Of a DNA stretch of 64,000 nt, positions 19,133 to 29,442 are shown one piece after another. Each line of letters opens with the position of its first letter. Within the stretch, counting starts at the first letter, position 1. Position numbers and translations under genes: made by a program. Under the pieces are notes generated by a model. That model worked only from the letters and a program-made list of their open reading frames with translations. It ran no database searches and was not told the DNA's origin. This stretch comes from Halospina denitrificans (GTDB lineage: Bacteria > Pseudomonadota > Gammaproteobacteria > Pseudomonadales > Oleiphilaceae), in contig NZ_SOAX01000002.1 in the NCBI RefSeq assembly GCF_004364635.1, positions 124,001-188,000 on the forward strand, read 5' to 3'.

Positions 19133-20431
19133 TTATCCGGCCTTGCTCTCGCGAAGACTGCCAATCACCGACTCGAGCGCGCGATCGAAAATCATGCAAT
19201 CGTCCAGGGGTTCCAGAGTCCCATCCCCAAGCGCCCGCGCCACTTCAGCCTGCATGTATTCAACCACACGGGCACCATTGCGGTTCACGAATATGTACTT
19301 GCCCGTGGCGCGGATCACCGCCGCCAGCTTGCAGCGCACTGCCTTGCCTTCGTGCGGACGCCACTCCACCCAGGCCCCCACATTGAGGTCGGGGGCAACA
19401 CTGAAAGCGTCATCGGTGTTCTCAACAGCCCCGGAGGATGCCTCTGCCATGCCGGTATCGTCGGCACCGCCATCCGGGGCCGCTTTCAGCTGCTGCAGTA
19501 CATCCACATGCTTCAGTTCGAGCTCATGCAGCCACTTGTCGATATCAACGGGATCCCAGTCAATAGCGCTCAGGCCCTCGCGCAGGCCTGAAACGACCCG
19601 GGGAATCTCCCGCAGCAGGGTGGGCCTTGTCGAGCGCACCCAGGGCTGCGGATCGAGCGTCCATACAAGGCGCTCTGTCAGGTCGCACTGGTGCTGCCAG
19701 CCAGGCCCTCCCTCCCCCTCACGCAGGTGATAGCTCTTCAGGACCCGGTACCAGCCACTGTTCAGAAAGTCCTGTATCCCCCCGGGAATGTCGTGATCCG
19801 CAACAGTGCGCTCGATCACGGCACTAACGGCCCGGCGCGCCACTTCATCCCGGGCGCGGCCTTCCTCGGCCTCACGCAGACGCCGCTCGACCAGCTCACG
19901 GCGGCGCTGGTCTTTCCGCATGAAGGCGGTGAACTCATCAAGAACCGACTCCAGGACCGCCACGTCATCGGAGAACTCATTCTGGACCCGGCTCACTGTC
20001 GCATCCATCTGCTTATACAGCGGGTCCTTGCAGGCGGACGCATCGCCGCTCCAGATCATGGCCGCACCCGCGAGCTCATTCAAGAGCCTGCGCGCCGGAT
20101 GACTGTCACGCTCAAAGAGTTCAGGATCAACCAGGGCAATCCTGACCATTGGAGCCTGGAGTCGCGCGATCAATGCCTTCATGGTCTCGGGAAGGTTGCG
20201 GTCCTCCAGGATGAAGTCAAACAGCATGGAAACCAGATTGATTACATCGGCGTCACCACCGCCCGAACCGCCGGACGCCATACCATCCCCGGAGCCACTG
20301 TTGTGAAGCAGCTGAAGCAGGGTTTCCATATCAGCACCTCCCTCGGCGCCAGCGTTATAATGGCCCATTGCCGCATCACCCCTGGTTTTGTCCCGGAGCC
20401 GGAGATGAATGGTTTGCAACGTTTCAATCAT
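19133..20431 (-). CDS. Short DUF1631 family protein
   Basis: Contains the DUF1631 signature NLVSMLFDFILEDRNLPETMKALIARLQ and LFERDSHPARRLLNELAGAA, then a charged helical stretch (KDQRRRELVERRLREAEEGRARDE), and a C-terminal part resembling a PilZ-like beta domain (about residues 350-432). Family members are usually around 700-770 residues; this one has 432, so it lacks most of the N-terminal half. Its first 60 residues are glycine-rich and unlike the family. Function is unknown. The ATG at 20431 is chosen over a TTG at 20449; neither has a strong ribosome binding site. It is divergent from nadC. Confidence 0.8.
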   Translation of the reverse strand: MIETLQTIHLRLRDKTRGDAAMGHYNAGAEGGADMETLLQLLHNSGSGDGMASGGSGGGDADVINLVSMLFDFILEDRNLPETMKALIARLQAPMVRIALVDPELFERDSHPARRLLNELAGAAMIWSGDASACKDPLYKQMDATVSRVQNEFSDDVAVLESVLDEFTAFMRKDQRRRELVERRLREAEEGRARDEVARRAVSAVIERTVADHDIPGGIQDFLNSGWYRVLKSYHLREGEGGPGWQHQCDLTERLVWTLDPQPWVRSTRPTLLREIPRVVSGLREGLSAIDWDPVDIDKWLHELELKHVDVLQQLKAAPDGGADDTGMAEASSGAVENTDDAFSVAPDLNVGAWVEWRPHEGKAVRCKLAAVIRATGKYIFVNRNGARVVEYMQAEVARALGDGTLEPLDDCMIFDRALESVIGSLRESKAG

Positions 20432-20444
20432 AGAACCGGAGGAC

Positions 20445-20478
20445 GTCAAGGGGTGTCAGGGATTGTCACCTTTTGTCA
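20445..20478. promoter_or_regulatory. Four GTCA repeats at exact 10-bp spacing
   Basis: GTCA occurs at 20445, 20455, 20465 and 20475, one per helical turn, in the 101-base gap between the divergent DUF1631 gene and nadC. The last two repeats extend to TTGTCACC. Phased direct repeats on one face of the helix are typical of co-operative protein binding. The array lies 55 bases upstream of the nadC ATG and 14 upstream of the DUF1631 ATG, so it could control either. Confidence 0.5.
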
Positions 20479-20532
20479 CCGCCCGGCTGTGATAGACTCC
20501 CGGGCCGTCCAATCAGAGAAAAGTGACCAGAC

Positions 20533-21399
20533 ATGAGCATGATTCCACCTGCTGTTCTGCGTCAGGCCGTCAGCCGGGACGTTGCCGCGAGCATCGCGGA
20601 GGATGAGGGCACCGGCGACCTTACCGCTGCGTTGATTCCCAGCGACAGAGCGGCTTCGGCAACGGTCATCGCCCGCCATGACGCCGTCGTCGCCGGGCGT
20701 CCCTGGGTCGAGGAAACGCTGCGCCAGATTGATCCGCTCCTGCGTGCGGACTGGCACATTGATGAAGGCCAGTGGGTCACCAGTGAGTCCGATCCGGTGA
20801 TACTGCGCCTCGAAGGCCCCGCCCGGAGCCTGATGACCGCCGAGCGGACGGTTCTGAACTGGCTGCAGACGTTATCCGGCGTCGCAACACGATGCCGACA
20901 GTACGCCGACAGGGTTGCCCACACACAGGCCCGTCTGCTCGACACGCGCAAGACGCTTCCCGGTCTGCGCATTGCCCAGAAATACGCGGTCACCCAGGGC
21001 GGATGCCACAACCATCGCATCGGCCTCTATGACGGCATCCTGATCAAGGAAAACCACATCATGGCCTGCGGTTCCATCACGGCCGCGGTGGAACAGGCCC
21101 GCAAGCAATCGAGCCGGGTACCGATTGAGGTGGAGACGGAAACCGCCGCGGAGGTGGCGGAGGCCATTGAGGCCGGCGCTGACATCATCATGCTCGATGA
21201 GTTTCCCCTGGAAGCCACACGGGATATGGTTTCCCGCTATGCAGGCAGAGTCCACTTCGAGGCCTCAGGCGGTGTCACGGAGGAGAATCTGGCGGTAATC
21301 GCGGAAACCGGCGTCGACTTCATTTCCCTTGGCGTGCTGACCAAGGACGTCACTGCGGTGGATCTGTCCATGCGGGTTACTACGGATTACATGCCGTAA
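20533..21399 (+). CDS. nadC: Nicotinate-nucleotide pyrophosphorylase (quinolinate phosphoribosyltransferase)
   Basis: Converts quinolinate and PRPP to nicotinate mononucleotide in de novo NAD synthesis. The family motifs are present: EDEGTGDLTAALIP near the N-terminus, AERTVLNWLQTLSGVAT, the active-site region DTRKTLPGLRIAQKYAV, GGCHNHRIGLYDGILIKENH and the barrel end EASGGVTEENLAVIAETGVD. 288 residues, the usual length. ampD lies further along on the other strand, similar to the nadC-ampD-ampE clustering in enterics. Confidence 0.96.
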   Translation: MSMIPPAVLRQAVSRDVAASIAEDEGTGDLTAALIPSDRAASATVIARHDAVVAGRPWVEETLRQIDPLLRADWHIDEGQWVTSESDPVILRLEGPARSLMTAERTVLNWLQTLSGVATRCRQYADRVAHTQARLLDTRKTLPGLRIAQKYAVTQGGCHNHRIGLYDGILIKENHIMACGSITAAVEQARKQSSRVPIEVETETAAEVAEAIEAGADIIMLDEFPLEATRDMVSRYAGRVHFEASGGVTEENLAVIAETGVDFISLGVLTKDVTAVDLSMRVTTDYMP

Positions 21400-21485
21400 C
21401 ATTTTATTACATATTGTTCAGAAATACCCGGAGGCGGACAGGATATAGTCCGGGAATAAAGCCACGGTAAAGGCAAGGGTTCCAA

Positions 21486-23669
21486 ATGGAAGGAGCTTCG
21501 AACACCCCCGGGTACAGGGGGACAACAACCGGACACGTGGTCCTCTGGACACTGGGGTTTGCGGCCACTGCGGCCCTCACGAGCCAGCATCAGGAAAGCG
21601 CGCTCGCGCTCATGCTGCCGCTCATGATCTGGGCCGCCACCTGCTTTCCCGCCCTCTGGTTCGCCCTGGCCCTGATCCTGTGCACCCTCTTCGGTCTTGC
21701 CACCATCCAGCAAAGCACCAGCTCCATTGCCAGTGAGCACAGCCTGATCCTGCATGTGCTGCTTCTGATCATGCTGGCCGTCTCCCTTTATGTCCGTCTC
21801 CTGCTGGGCTATCGCTCGCGCCTTGAAGCGGATCTCGAGCAGGCTGTGGGCGAAAGGACCCGAGAGCTCAAGGTCCGGAACCAGGAACTGACGGACGAAA
21901 TCTACGTCCGCGAACAGGCGGAACGCTCCTTTCGGCGCTCAGCCCGACACTACCGTGCCCTGCTGGAAACGACCAGCAACCCCATCATCCTCCTGGACCG
22001 GGATTTCAAGGTCAGCCAGTGGAATGGCGCCGCCGAAGAGCTGTTCGGTTACAGCCGGGATGATGCGGTCGGCCGGAATTTCATCCAGAGCTTCATCCCC
22101 GCCGGCCACCAGGATGACTTCGCCTGGACCATCAACAAGATCCGAAGCAGCACCCTGTGGCGGGAGAGCATTGAAATTGGCGTGGCCGATTTCAGTGGCG
22201 AACCCCATACCGTACTCTGGAACATCAACCGTCTGGAGGGTGAGGATGATCTCGAACAGAGCGAGCTGATTCTGATCGGACAGGATATATCGGAGATCCG
22301 GGAGACCCAGGACAGGCTCCATTTCCTGGCCCATTACGACACCCTGACAGGCACCGCCAACCGCCGCCTGTTCGAGGACCGGTGCAACCAGGCCATGGCC
22401 CGCTGCCAGCGTTACGGCCATTCCTGCGCGCTCATTACCCTCGACATTGACCATTTCAAGCGCATCAATGACACCCTGGGCCACGACGCCGGCGATGAAC
22501 TGCTCCAGGAGATGGTCCAGCGCCTGCGCGACGCTATCCGGGGCGAGGATACTATTGCCCGCCTCGGCGGTGATGAGTTCGCGGTACTGCTCAACCAGGT
22601 CAAGGGAGCCGACGGCTGCGAGAAAGTGGCGCGCAACATCCTCGCCTCACTCACCCATCCTGTCTCCGTTCAGCAGGGCGAACTGGTGATTACCTCCAGC
22701 CTCGGGATCACACTGGCTCCCCAGGATGGCCTCAATTACGAAACGCTTCTGAAGAATGCGGATATGGCCATGTACAGGGCCAAGAAGGCAGGCCGCAACA
22801 ACATCCAGTTCTTTAACCAGAGCATGAACCGTGAAATCCAGAAACAACTCCGGGTCGAGCAGGAGCTGGGCGATGCGGTCAGGGATGGGTTACTGGATCT
22901 GTACTATCAACCCGTCGTTGATATTGAGCACGGGCAGATCCAGGAACTCGAGGCACTTCTGCGCTGGCACCATGCAAGGGATGGACTGAAAACGCCAGCG
23001 GACTTTCTTGACGTGGCCGAACAGACGGGTCAGCTGCTGGAAATCGGCGAATGGGTCTACTATAACGCCTGCCTTCAGGCCCGGGCCGTACAGGCCATGC
23101 ATGAACGTCCCACCCCGGTAAGCATCAACCTCTCGGCACGCCAGTACCACCACCCCATGCTCATCGAACAGCTTGCCCGCATCATTGACGACACAGGCAT
23201 CGATCCCGGCCTGCTGCGCATCGAAGTGGATGAAGCCATACTTGCGGAACGCCTGGAAGGTGCCATGAACGTGCTGACAGAGCTGAACAATCTGGGCGTG
23301 GTACTGGTGCTGGATCGGTTTGGCCGCGGGCTGTCTTCCGTGCGGTTCCTGCGGGATCTGCCCTTCAAGCAGGTCAAGATTGATCGCAGCCTGGTCAAAG
23401 ACATCCCCGAGGGCCGTAACAGCTGCGCCATTGTGCGCACTCTTGTAACCCTGGCAAGGGAAATGGGCCTGACCGTGATCGCCAGCGGCGTGGAAAACGA
23501 CGAACAGCTGCAGTTTCTCCGCTCAATCAACTGTGAGCTGGTCCAGGGGCACCGGCTGTGTTCGCCGGTCCCGAGCAGTGAACTTGCGGAACTGTTCAGA
23601 CAGAGGCGCGACGGTCACAGCTTCCATGCCGGCATTCAATATGAGCTGCTGACAACCACGGAGCCCTGA
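21486..23669 (+). CDS. Membrane PAS-GGDEF-EAL protein (cyclic di-GMP signalling)
   Basis: 727 residues. Three or four hydrophobic segments (about residues 17-110) are followed by a coiled-coil linker, a PAS domain (about 150-270), a GGDEF domain (about 280-440) and an EAL domain (about 460-715). The GGDEF signature RLGGDEFAVLL is intact, so diguanylate cyclase activity is likely. The EAL domain keeps ELEALLRW, INLSARQ, EVDE, VKIDRS and SGVEN, but the loop-6 motif DDFGTG reads DRFGRG: the second metal-binding Asp is Arg. Phosphodiesterase activity is therefore doubtful. thpR begins two bases after the stop. Confidence 0.94.
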   Translation: MEGASNTPGYRGTTTGHVVLWTLGFAATAALTSQHQESALALMLPLMIWAATCFPALWFALALILCTLFGLATIQQSTSSIASEHSLILHVLLLIMLAVSLYVRLLLGYRSRLEADLEQAVGERTRELKVRNQELTDEIYVREQAERSFRRSARHYRALLETTSNPIILLDRDFKVSQWNGAAEELFGYSRDDAVGRNFIQSFIPAGHQDDFAWTINKIRSSTLWRESIEIGVADFSGEPHTVLWNINRLEGEDDLEQSELILIGQDISEIRETQDRLHFLAHYDTLTGTANRRLFEDRCNQAMARCQRYGHSCALITLDIDHFKRINDTLGHDAGDELLQEMVQRLRDAIRGEDTIARLGGDEFAVLLNQVKGADGCEKVARNILASLTHPVSVQQGELVITSSLGITLAPQDGLNYETLLKNADMAMYRAKKAGRNNIQFFNQSMNREIQKQLRVEQELGDAVRDGLLDLYYQPVVDIEHGQIQELEALLRWHHARDGLKTPADFLDVAEQTGQLLEIGEWVYYNACLQARAVQAMHERPTPVSINLSARQYHHPMLIEQLARIIDDTGIDPGLLRIEVDEAILAERLEGAMNVLTELNNLGVVLVLDRFGRGLSSVRFLRDLPFKQVKIDRSLVKDIPEGRNSCAIVRTLVTLAREMGLTVIASGVENDEQLQFLRSINCELVQGHRLCSPVPSSELAELFRQRRDGHSFHAGIQYELLTTTEP

Positions 23670-23670
23670 A

Positions 23671-24255
23671 GTGACATCTGACAACATCCGTTCCGGCAAA
23701 AAAAAGATCCGCAGCTTCCTGGCCACCCCGGTCCCTGAGGCGCTGGCCGCGGCTCTGATGGAGAGTGCGGAAGTCGCGCGGAAAGACCTGCCGTCACTGG
23801 GGGTGACCGCGAGGGACAACCTGCACCTGACGCTGGTGTTCCTGGGCAACCTGACCGAAGAGCAGCTCGACAACACCGTTATCCCGCGGGTTACTGAGAT
23901 TGTCGACGAGGCGACGCCGGGGTGGGTCTATTTTCACCAGCTCGCGGGTTTCCCCTCAGAGCAGCGGCCCAGGCACCTGGTCCTTGAAGGCGACGCGTCG
24001 CCAAGCGCGGAGATGCTGCAGGAGAGCCTCCGCCAGGGCCTTCAGGATCTCATCGGAAACCAGGAACCCAGGGCATGGCGGCCCCACATAACCCTGGGTC
24101 GCTTCAGGAAGAACGGTGGGCCCGGAATCACCCCCACCCTCTGGCAGGCGGAACTTCCGATCGGGGAGGTCTGTCTCTATGAAAGCCAGACCACACCCCA
24201 GGGCCCGGTATACCGAATACGCCACCGCTGGAGTCCTGGCCAGCCCGCTGGCTAG
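23671..24255 (+). CDS. thpR: RNA 2',3'-cyclic phosphodiesterase (2'-5' RNA ligase family)
   Basis: Member of the 2H phosphoesterase superfamily. The two His-x-Thr-x motifs are HLTL (in NLHLTLVFLGNL) and HITL (in RPHITLGRFRK), which form the active site. The N-terminal KIRSFLATPVPE is typical. 194 residues. The gene starts with GTG at 23671, directly after the GGDEF-EAL stop, so it is probably coupled to that gene. Its 3' end overlaps the convergent yqcC gene by four bases. Confidence 0.9.
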   Translation: MTSDNIRSGKKKIRSFLATPVPEALAAALMESAEVARKDLPSLGVTARDNLHLTLVFLGNLTEEQLDNTVIPRVTEIVDEATPGWVYFHQLAGFPSEQRPRHLVLEGDASPSAEMLQESLRQGLQDLIGNQEPRAWRPHITLGRFRKNGGPGITPTLWQAELPIGEVCLYESQTTPQGPVYRIRHRWSPGQPAG

Positions 24256-24590
24256 TGGCTGGCCGTCACCAGGCGATCCAGTTCACGCAGGGCTTCAATG
24301 AAGGCGTCGGCCGCCATCTGTTCCGTGCGGAAATATTCCTCGGCCATGGGCGCCACTTCGCAGTAGTCCGGCATGGGGTCGTCCGCATTGAGGCGTTCGC
24401 TCAACTGGGGAAGGAAGACAAACTGCACCCACTGCGGGAACCTGAGCGTATCGATACAGAAAGGCTGGCGGCTGGCCAGCGCTTCCGGCGCCGGAGGCTC
24501 GGATTCCAGCAGGCCGTGATGGCGGAGCTGGGCTTCCACCTCCGCCAGGGCCTCATCAAGCATCTGTCGGGCATGCTGCGGATCCGTCAT
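24252..24590 (-). CDS. YqcC family protein (DUF446)
   Basis: Small all-helical protein of 112 residues. The motif PFCIDTLRFPQWVQFVFLPQL is the family signature, followed by the acidic MPDYCEVAPMAEEYFR region. Function is unknown; a related gene in E. coli lies next to truC. Here it overlaps the parA-like gene upstream by four bases (ATGA), so both are in one operon. Confidence 0.85.
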   Translation of the reverse strand: MTDPQHARQMLDEALAEVEAQLRHHGLLESEPPAPEALASRQPFCIDTLRFPQWVQFVFLPQLSERLNADDPMPDYCEVAPMAEEYFRTEQMAADAFIEALRELDRLVTASH

Positions 24591-25393
24591 GCCCTGGCCG
24601 GCTCCAACGGCTCGACCTCAACCGTTTCCCCGTGCAGCAGCGCGTACAGATCCTGGAACTGACGCGTCAGGTTGTGTTTTGGTGCCATGTGAATCAGCGG
24701 CTTACCGGCCTGGTGGGACTCTTTCATCTTAACGGAGGAAGATAGCCGCACGGGAAGCACCGGAAGCCCCTCGTCGATCAGCTCCTGAACCAGGCGGCGC
24801 GGCAGGCTGGCCTGCGACTGGAACTGGTTGGCAATAACGCCCTCCACGACCAGATCCGGGTTGTGGTCTTCCTGGAGCTCCTGGATCTCACCCATGATGT
24901 TGTAGAGCGCCTGGCGTGAAAAATCATCACAGTCGAACGGAATCAGGCAGCGTTGCGACGCGATCAGCGCGGAACGGGTATAGAAGTTGAGGGCTGGCGC
25001 CGTGTCGATGTAGATGGCGTCATAGAGATCACTCAGTTTCTTCAGGTATTCCCGCAGCTTATAGATCTTGTGCTTGGCCTCAAGCTTACGCTCGAGAAAG
25101 TCGAGCTCCGGGCTTGAAGGCAGAACGTGCAGGTTGGAAAAGTCCGTGGCATGAACGAACTCTTCGGGTCGCCGGCTGGAAATCCGGAACGAGATTGTCT
25201 GCTCAAGCAGGTCCGCGACAGTGTCACGGAGCCTGTCAGCGGGCTGGCCCAGCAGGTACTGCGAGGAATTGCCCTGTGGATCCAGATCCACGACCAGGGT
25301 CCGAATCCCGCGACTGGCGCTGATGGCCGCAAGATTGCAGACAATGCTGGATTTGCCGACACCGCCTTTCTGATTGAAAACCACCCGTCGCAT
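24587..25393 (-). CDS. Orphan ParA-family ATPase
   Basis: MinD/ParA-type P-loop ATPase of 268 residues. The deviant Walker A is NQKGGVGKSSIVCNL with the signature Lys, followed by VVDLDPQGNSSQYLLG, and IDTAPAL as Walker B. It lacks a DNA-binding N-terminal extension. No parB, plasmid partition site or origin is adjacent, so it is not the chromosomal parAB pair. Related orphan ParAs position protein cargo in the cell, but no cargo can be named here. It lies 46 bases downstream of hda and is coupled to yqcC. Confidence 0.9.
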   Translation of the reverse strand: MRRVVFNQKGGVGKSSIVCNLAAISASRGIRTLVVDLDPQGNSSQYLLGQPADRLRDTVADLLEQTISFRISSRRPEEFVHATDFSNLHVLPSSPELDFLERKLEAKHKIYKLREYLKKLSDLYDAIYIDTAPALNFYTRSALIASQRCLIPFDCDDFSRQALYNIMGEIQELQEDHNPDLVVEGVIANQFQSQASLPRRLVQELIDEGLPVLPVRLSSSVKMKESHQAGKPLIHMAPKHNLTRQFQDLYALLHGETVEVEPLEPARA

Positions 25394-25439
25394 GGTTATC
25401 CCCCTATTCTTTGTTGTTGTCCCTTATTTGTGCTGAAGT

Positions 25440-26144
25440 CTACCAGCCCAGAATATGCTTTACGAACGGGACTGTCAGCCGACGCTGGTGCTGCAGGGAG
25501 GCATCGTCAAGCTGCTCCAGGATGCCCAGCAGTTCACCGGTATCCCGGGGCGCCCGCTTGAGGATATAAGCCGCCACCTCATCGGGAAGGATCAGCCCCC
25601 GGCTTGAAGCCCGTGCAGTGAGCATCGCGTGACGGTCTTCATCCCGGGGCAACGAGAGCTGCACCACCGGCAGGGCGCGCAGCCTGGAGGCAAGATCCGC
25701 GAGTGCCCAGCTCTGGGCACCGGGCGGGGTCCGTGAGGCAATCAGAAGATGCCCTCCCGAATCCAGAACGCGGTTATAGAGATGCAGCAGGGCCTCCTGC
25801 CACTCCGGGGTTGCGGGCAGGGCCTCGAGTTCATCCAGGCATACAAGGTCAAACCGTTCAAAACCCTCAAGCGCCTCGGGCGCCAGCGCGGCTGCCTCAC
25901 TCAGGCTGAGGTACAGGGCGTCCCGCCCCTGCTCCTCAAACGAAAGACAGGCCGCGTTGAGCAGGTGGCTTTTACCCGCGCCCGTGTCACCACAGACCAG
26001 CATGGGCTCTGGACCTGGCTCCGCCAGCCAGGACTGGACCCGGGTAACAACAGCTCCGTTACGCCCCTCGTGGAAGTTGGCGAACCGGGCCTCATCCCGG
26101 AGCTTGATGCGCAATGACAGCTGCCCGTCATGGGGTCCCACCAT
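25440..26144 (-). CDS. hda: DnaA regulatory inactivator Hda
   Basis: AAA+ protein that, with the DNA-loaded beta clamp, stimulates ATP hydrolysis by DnaA and prevents re-initiation. The N-terminal clamp-binding motif QLSLRIKL is present, then DEARFANFHEG, Walker A GDTGAGKSHLL and Walker B LVCLDELEAL, with the arginine-finger region near LASRLRALPVVQL. It lacks a C-terminal DNA-binding domain, which separates it from DnaA. 234 residues. It follows the DUF2066 gene by 13 bases, a common Pseudomonas-type arrangement. Confidence 0.94.
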   Translation of the reverse strand: MVGPHDGQLSLRIKLRDEARFANFHEGRNGAVVTRVQSWLAEPGPEPMLVCGDTGAGKSHLLNAACLSFEEQGRDALYLSLSEAAALAPEALEGFERFDLVCLDELEALPATPEWQEALLHLYNRVLDSGGHLLIASRTPPGAQSWALADLASRLRALPVVQLSLPRDEDRHAMLTARASSRGLILPDEVAAYILKRAPRDTGELLGILEQLDDASLQHQRRLTVPFVKHILGW

Positions 26145-26158
26145 AAGACCGACGCTTC

Positions 26159-27505
26159 CTACATCGACGGCATGTCGGTATCCCCATCGCCGGACGAGCC
26201 CGGCTCCGACAGGGGCACGATCTTCAGCTGGTCATCGTCATCGACCGATTCCAGTTCTTCCCCGGAGTCCTCCAACTGCCAGCTGTAGTAGAGCACCCGG
26301 CCACTGTCAGCGCCCGAAGACTCGGCATCCTGCAGCGACAACACCCCGAAATCCGGGCCAATCGAGCCATCCTCCGGTCCCGCCATCAATCTGAAACGCG
26401 TGTCCAGGGCGATGTAATCGCGCACCAATGGCAAATCCCCGTTGTAACGCACCGCGAGATGCAACTGATCCCGTTTCATGGCCTGTGGCTCCACCGAGCG
26501 TATGGGTTCCATGCTCATCAATGCCCTGCGGATTGATGCGTAATCCCCGAGGGAGTCCACATTGCTGGCAATCACCTCGAGATCCCGGGCTTCACGCTCA
26601 TCCCCGTAGTCAACCGCGAATACCCCGGCAAAGTGGCTTGCCCAGCGATCCATGAGTGCTTCGGTAACATCCGTCCTTGAGTCTCCCTGCACCACCCCAT
26701 CGACAACGGTACTTCCGAATGGCTTACGCAGGACCCAGCGTGCCCGCCAACCGTCACCGCGCCGGCTGACCCTCACGATGGCAATGCGATCCGGGGCGTA
26801 GCGCTGCGATGCCTCCTCGATCGGCTCCGGAAACAGCCCCCAGATCTCGGAAAGATTGAGAATGTCGCGATCCTGTTCATCATTGAAGGGCAGATACAGG
26901 GGGACGCCACGGAGGTTGGCCTGTTTCATCAACGGGCCTTTCCAGGGCCCTTTTTCCGTCACTCGTGCGGCGTCCAGCGGTTGCATGGGTTTCTCAAGAA
27001 AAGGCGGAAACCTGGCATCACGGTGCACGAGCTCGCGCTGCCCCCGGTCATCAACCACGAACCAGACAAGAACCCCCGGGCGGTTGGCCCCCCAGACCGA
27101 AATCTCAGGCTCGGCGAGGGCGCGCCCCAGAGCGGGGGCGCTGACGGTTACATGCAGCTCCAGAGTGTCGCCGTCACGTCGATAGCTGTAGGCGTCAACA
27201 AGCTCGGCACCCCGGCCCAGAATCTTCTCCCCGCCCTCACCCCCGGAGTCACCGCGAAGGGTTTCAAGTACCCCGCGACTGCCGGTCAGACGGACAAGGA
27301 CCTGGGCCAGTGCCTGCTCGAAACCTTCCCGGCGAGCCTTTTCACCGGTATCCGGAACCTCGACAACGGCATCGTAGAGATTATTCACAACTACGCCCCA
27401 GGCGGGAGCCGCCGTACAAAGCACCAGAACGCCAGCGAGAAGCAATGCCGCCTGGGCCTTCGTCCGGGATCGTTGTTTTCCTGCTACCTGTTTCACCGTG
27501 CCCAT
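26159..27505 (-). CDS. DUF2066 family exported protein
   Basis: 448 residues from the ATG at 27505, which follows AGGAAGGG. A basic N-terminus and hydrophobic segment [19 protein letters not shown] form a signal peptide, so the protein is periplasmic or membrane-associated. The DUF2066 region starts with [35 protein letters not shown]. Function is unknown. The gene is upstream of hda and divergent from purM, as in Pseudomonas. A start 18 codons upstream is possible but would extend the signal peptide. Confidence 0.88.
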   Translation of the reverse strand: MGTVKQVAGKQRSRTKAQAALLLAGVLVLCTAAPAWGVVVNNLYDAVVEVPDTGEKARREGFEQALAQVLVRLTGSRGVLETLRGDSGGEGGEKILGRGAELVDAYSYRRDGDTLELHVTVSAPALGRALAEPEISVWGANRPGVLVWFVVDDRGQRELVHRDARFPPFLEKPMQPLDAARVTEKGPWKGPLMKQANLRGVPLYLPFNDEQDRDILNLSEIWGLFPEPIEEASQRYAPDRIAIVRVSRRGDGWRARWVLRKPFGSTVVDGVVQGDSRTDVTEALMDRWASHFAGVFAVDYGDEREARDLEVIASNVDSLGDYASIRRALMSMEPIRSVEPQAMKRDQLHLAVRYNGDLPLVRDYIALDTRFRLMAGPEDGSIGPDFGVLSLQDAESSGADSGRVLYYSWQLEDSGEELESVDDDDQLKIVPLSEPGSSGDGDTDMPSM

Positions 27506-27572
27506 CCCTTCCTGCAAGCTGCGAATGACGAGACAGGATACAACAAGCCCGGGAATCACGACACCCGGCCAT

Positions 27573-27601
27573 TTGGCGGGGGTTGCAGGGCCTGCTAGAA
27601 T
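27573..27601 (+). promoter_or_regulatory. Candidate sigma-70 promoter for purMN
   Basis: A -35 box TTGGCG (27573-27578) and a -10 box TAGAAT (27596-27601) are separated by 17 bases. Transcription would start near 27608, 25 bases before the purM ATG. I did not find a clear PurR-type palindrome here. Confidence 0.5.
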
Positions 27602-27632
27602 CCGCTCAATCCCTGCTTCTAGGATGCACCTG

Positions 27633-28690
<1,058 letters not shown>

Positions 28691-28691
<1 letters not shown>

Positions 28692-29353
28692 TGGCGCGGA
28701 CCGTGCCAGGGATCGTTGTCCTTGTCTCAGGCGGAGGCACCAATCTCCAGGCCCTGATCGACGCGGCCTCAAAAGGCCAGCTGGGGGGTTCAATCCTTGC
28801 GGTGATCAGCAACAAACCGGGCGTGGGCGGCCTCGACAGGGCGGCCCGGGCCGGGATTGAAACCGCCGTTGTAAACCACCGTAATTACCCCGAACGCGCG
28901 GCCTTTGACGCCGCCCTGCGTGAAACCATTGACGCCTATGCCCCTGACCTGGTGGTACTGGCAGGTTTCATGCGCATTCTCACGGACAGCTTTGTACGCC
29001 ACTACCGGGGCCGGATGCTCAACATCCACCCGTCACTGCTGCCCGCCTACCCGGGCCTGCACACCCACACCCGCGTTCTGGAAGCGGGTGATGAGGAGCA
29101 CGGAGCCACGGTGCATTTTGTAACCGAGGAACTCGATGGGGGGCCACCCGTGCTCCAGGGACGGGTTCCCGTGCTCCCGACCGACACCGCTGAAACGCTT
29201 GCCGAGCGTGTACTTGGCCAGGAACACCGGATCTATCCCCAGGCCGTCAGCTGGTTCTGCCAGGGCCGACTGAGACTGACGGCCTCGGGCGCAGAACTCG
29301 ACGGCACCCCGCTGAACGAACCCATGGACATAGACAGCGGCGCCCCGTCCTAG
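28691..29353 (+). CDS. purN: Phosphoribosylglycinamide formyltransferase
   Basis: Third step of purine synthesis: formylation of GAR by 10-formyl-tetrahydrofolate. Phosphate loop VLVSGGGTNLQALID, then the catalytic Asn/His region LNIHPSLLPAYPGLHTHTR and the folate-site Asp in TEELDGGPPVLQGRVPV. 220 residues. Translation is coupled to purM. Confidence 0.96.
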
Positions 29354-29442
29354 CCATTACGATTATTTCATCATGCGGGCTTGAGGCACGGCGCCGCTTC
29401 TCATAGGGTTGAGGAACTGTATCTACCAACAAGGACCTCTTC

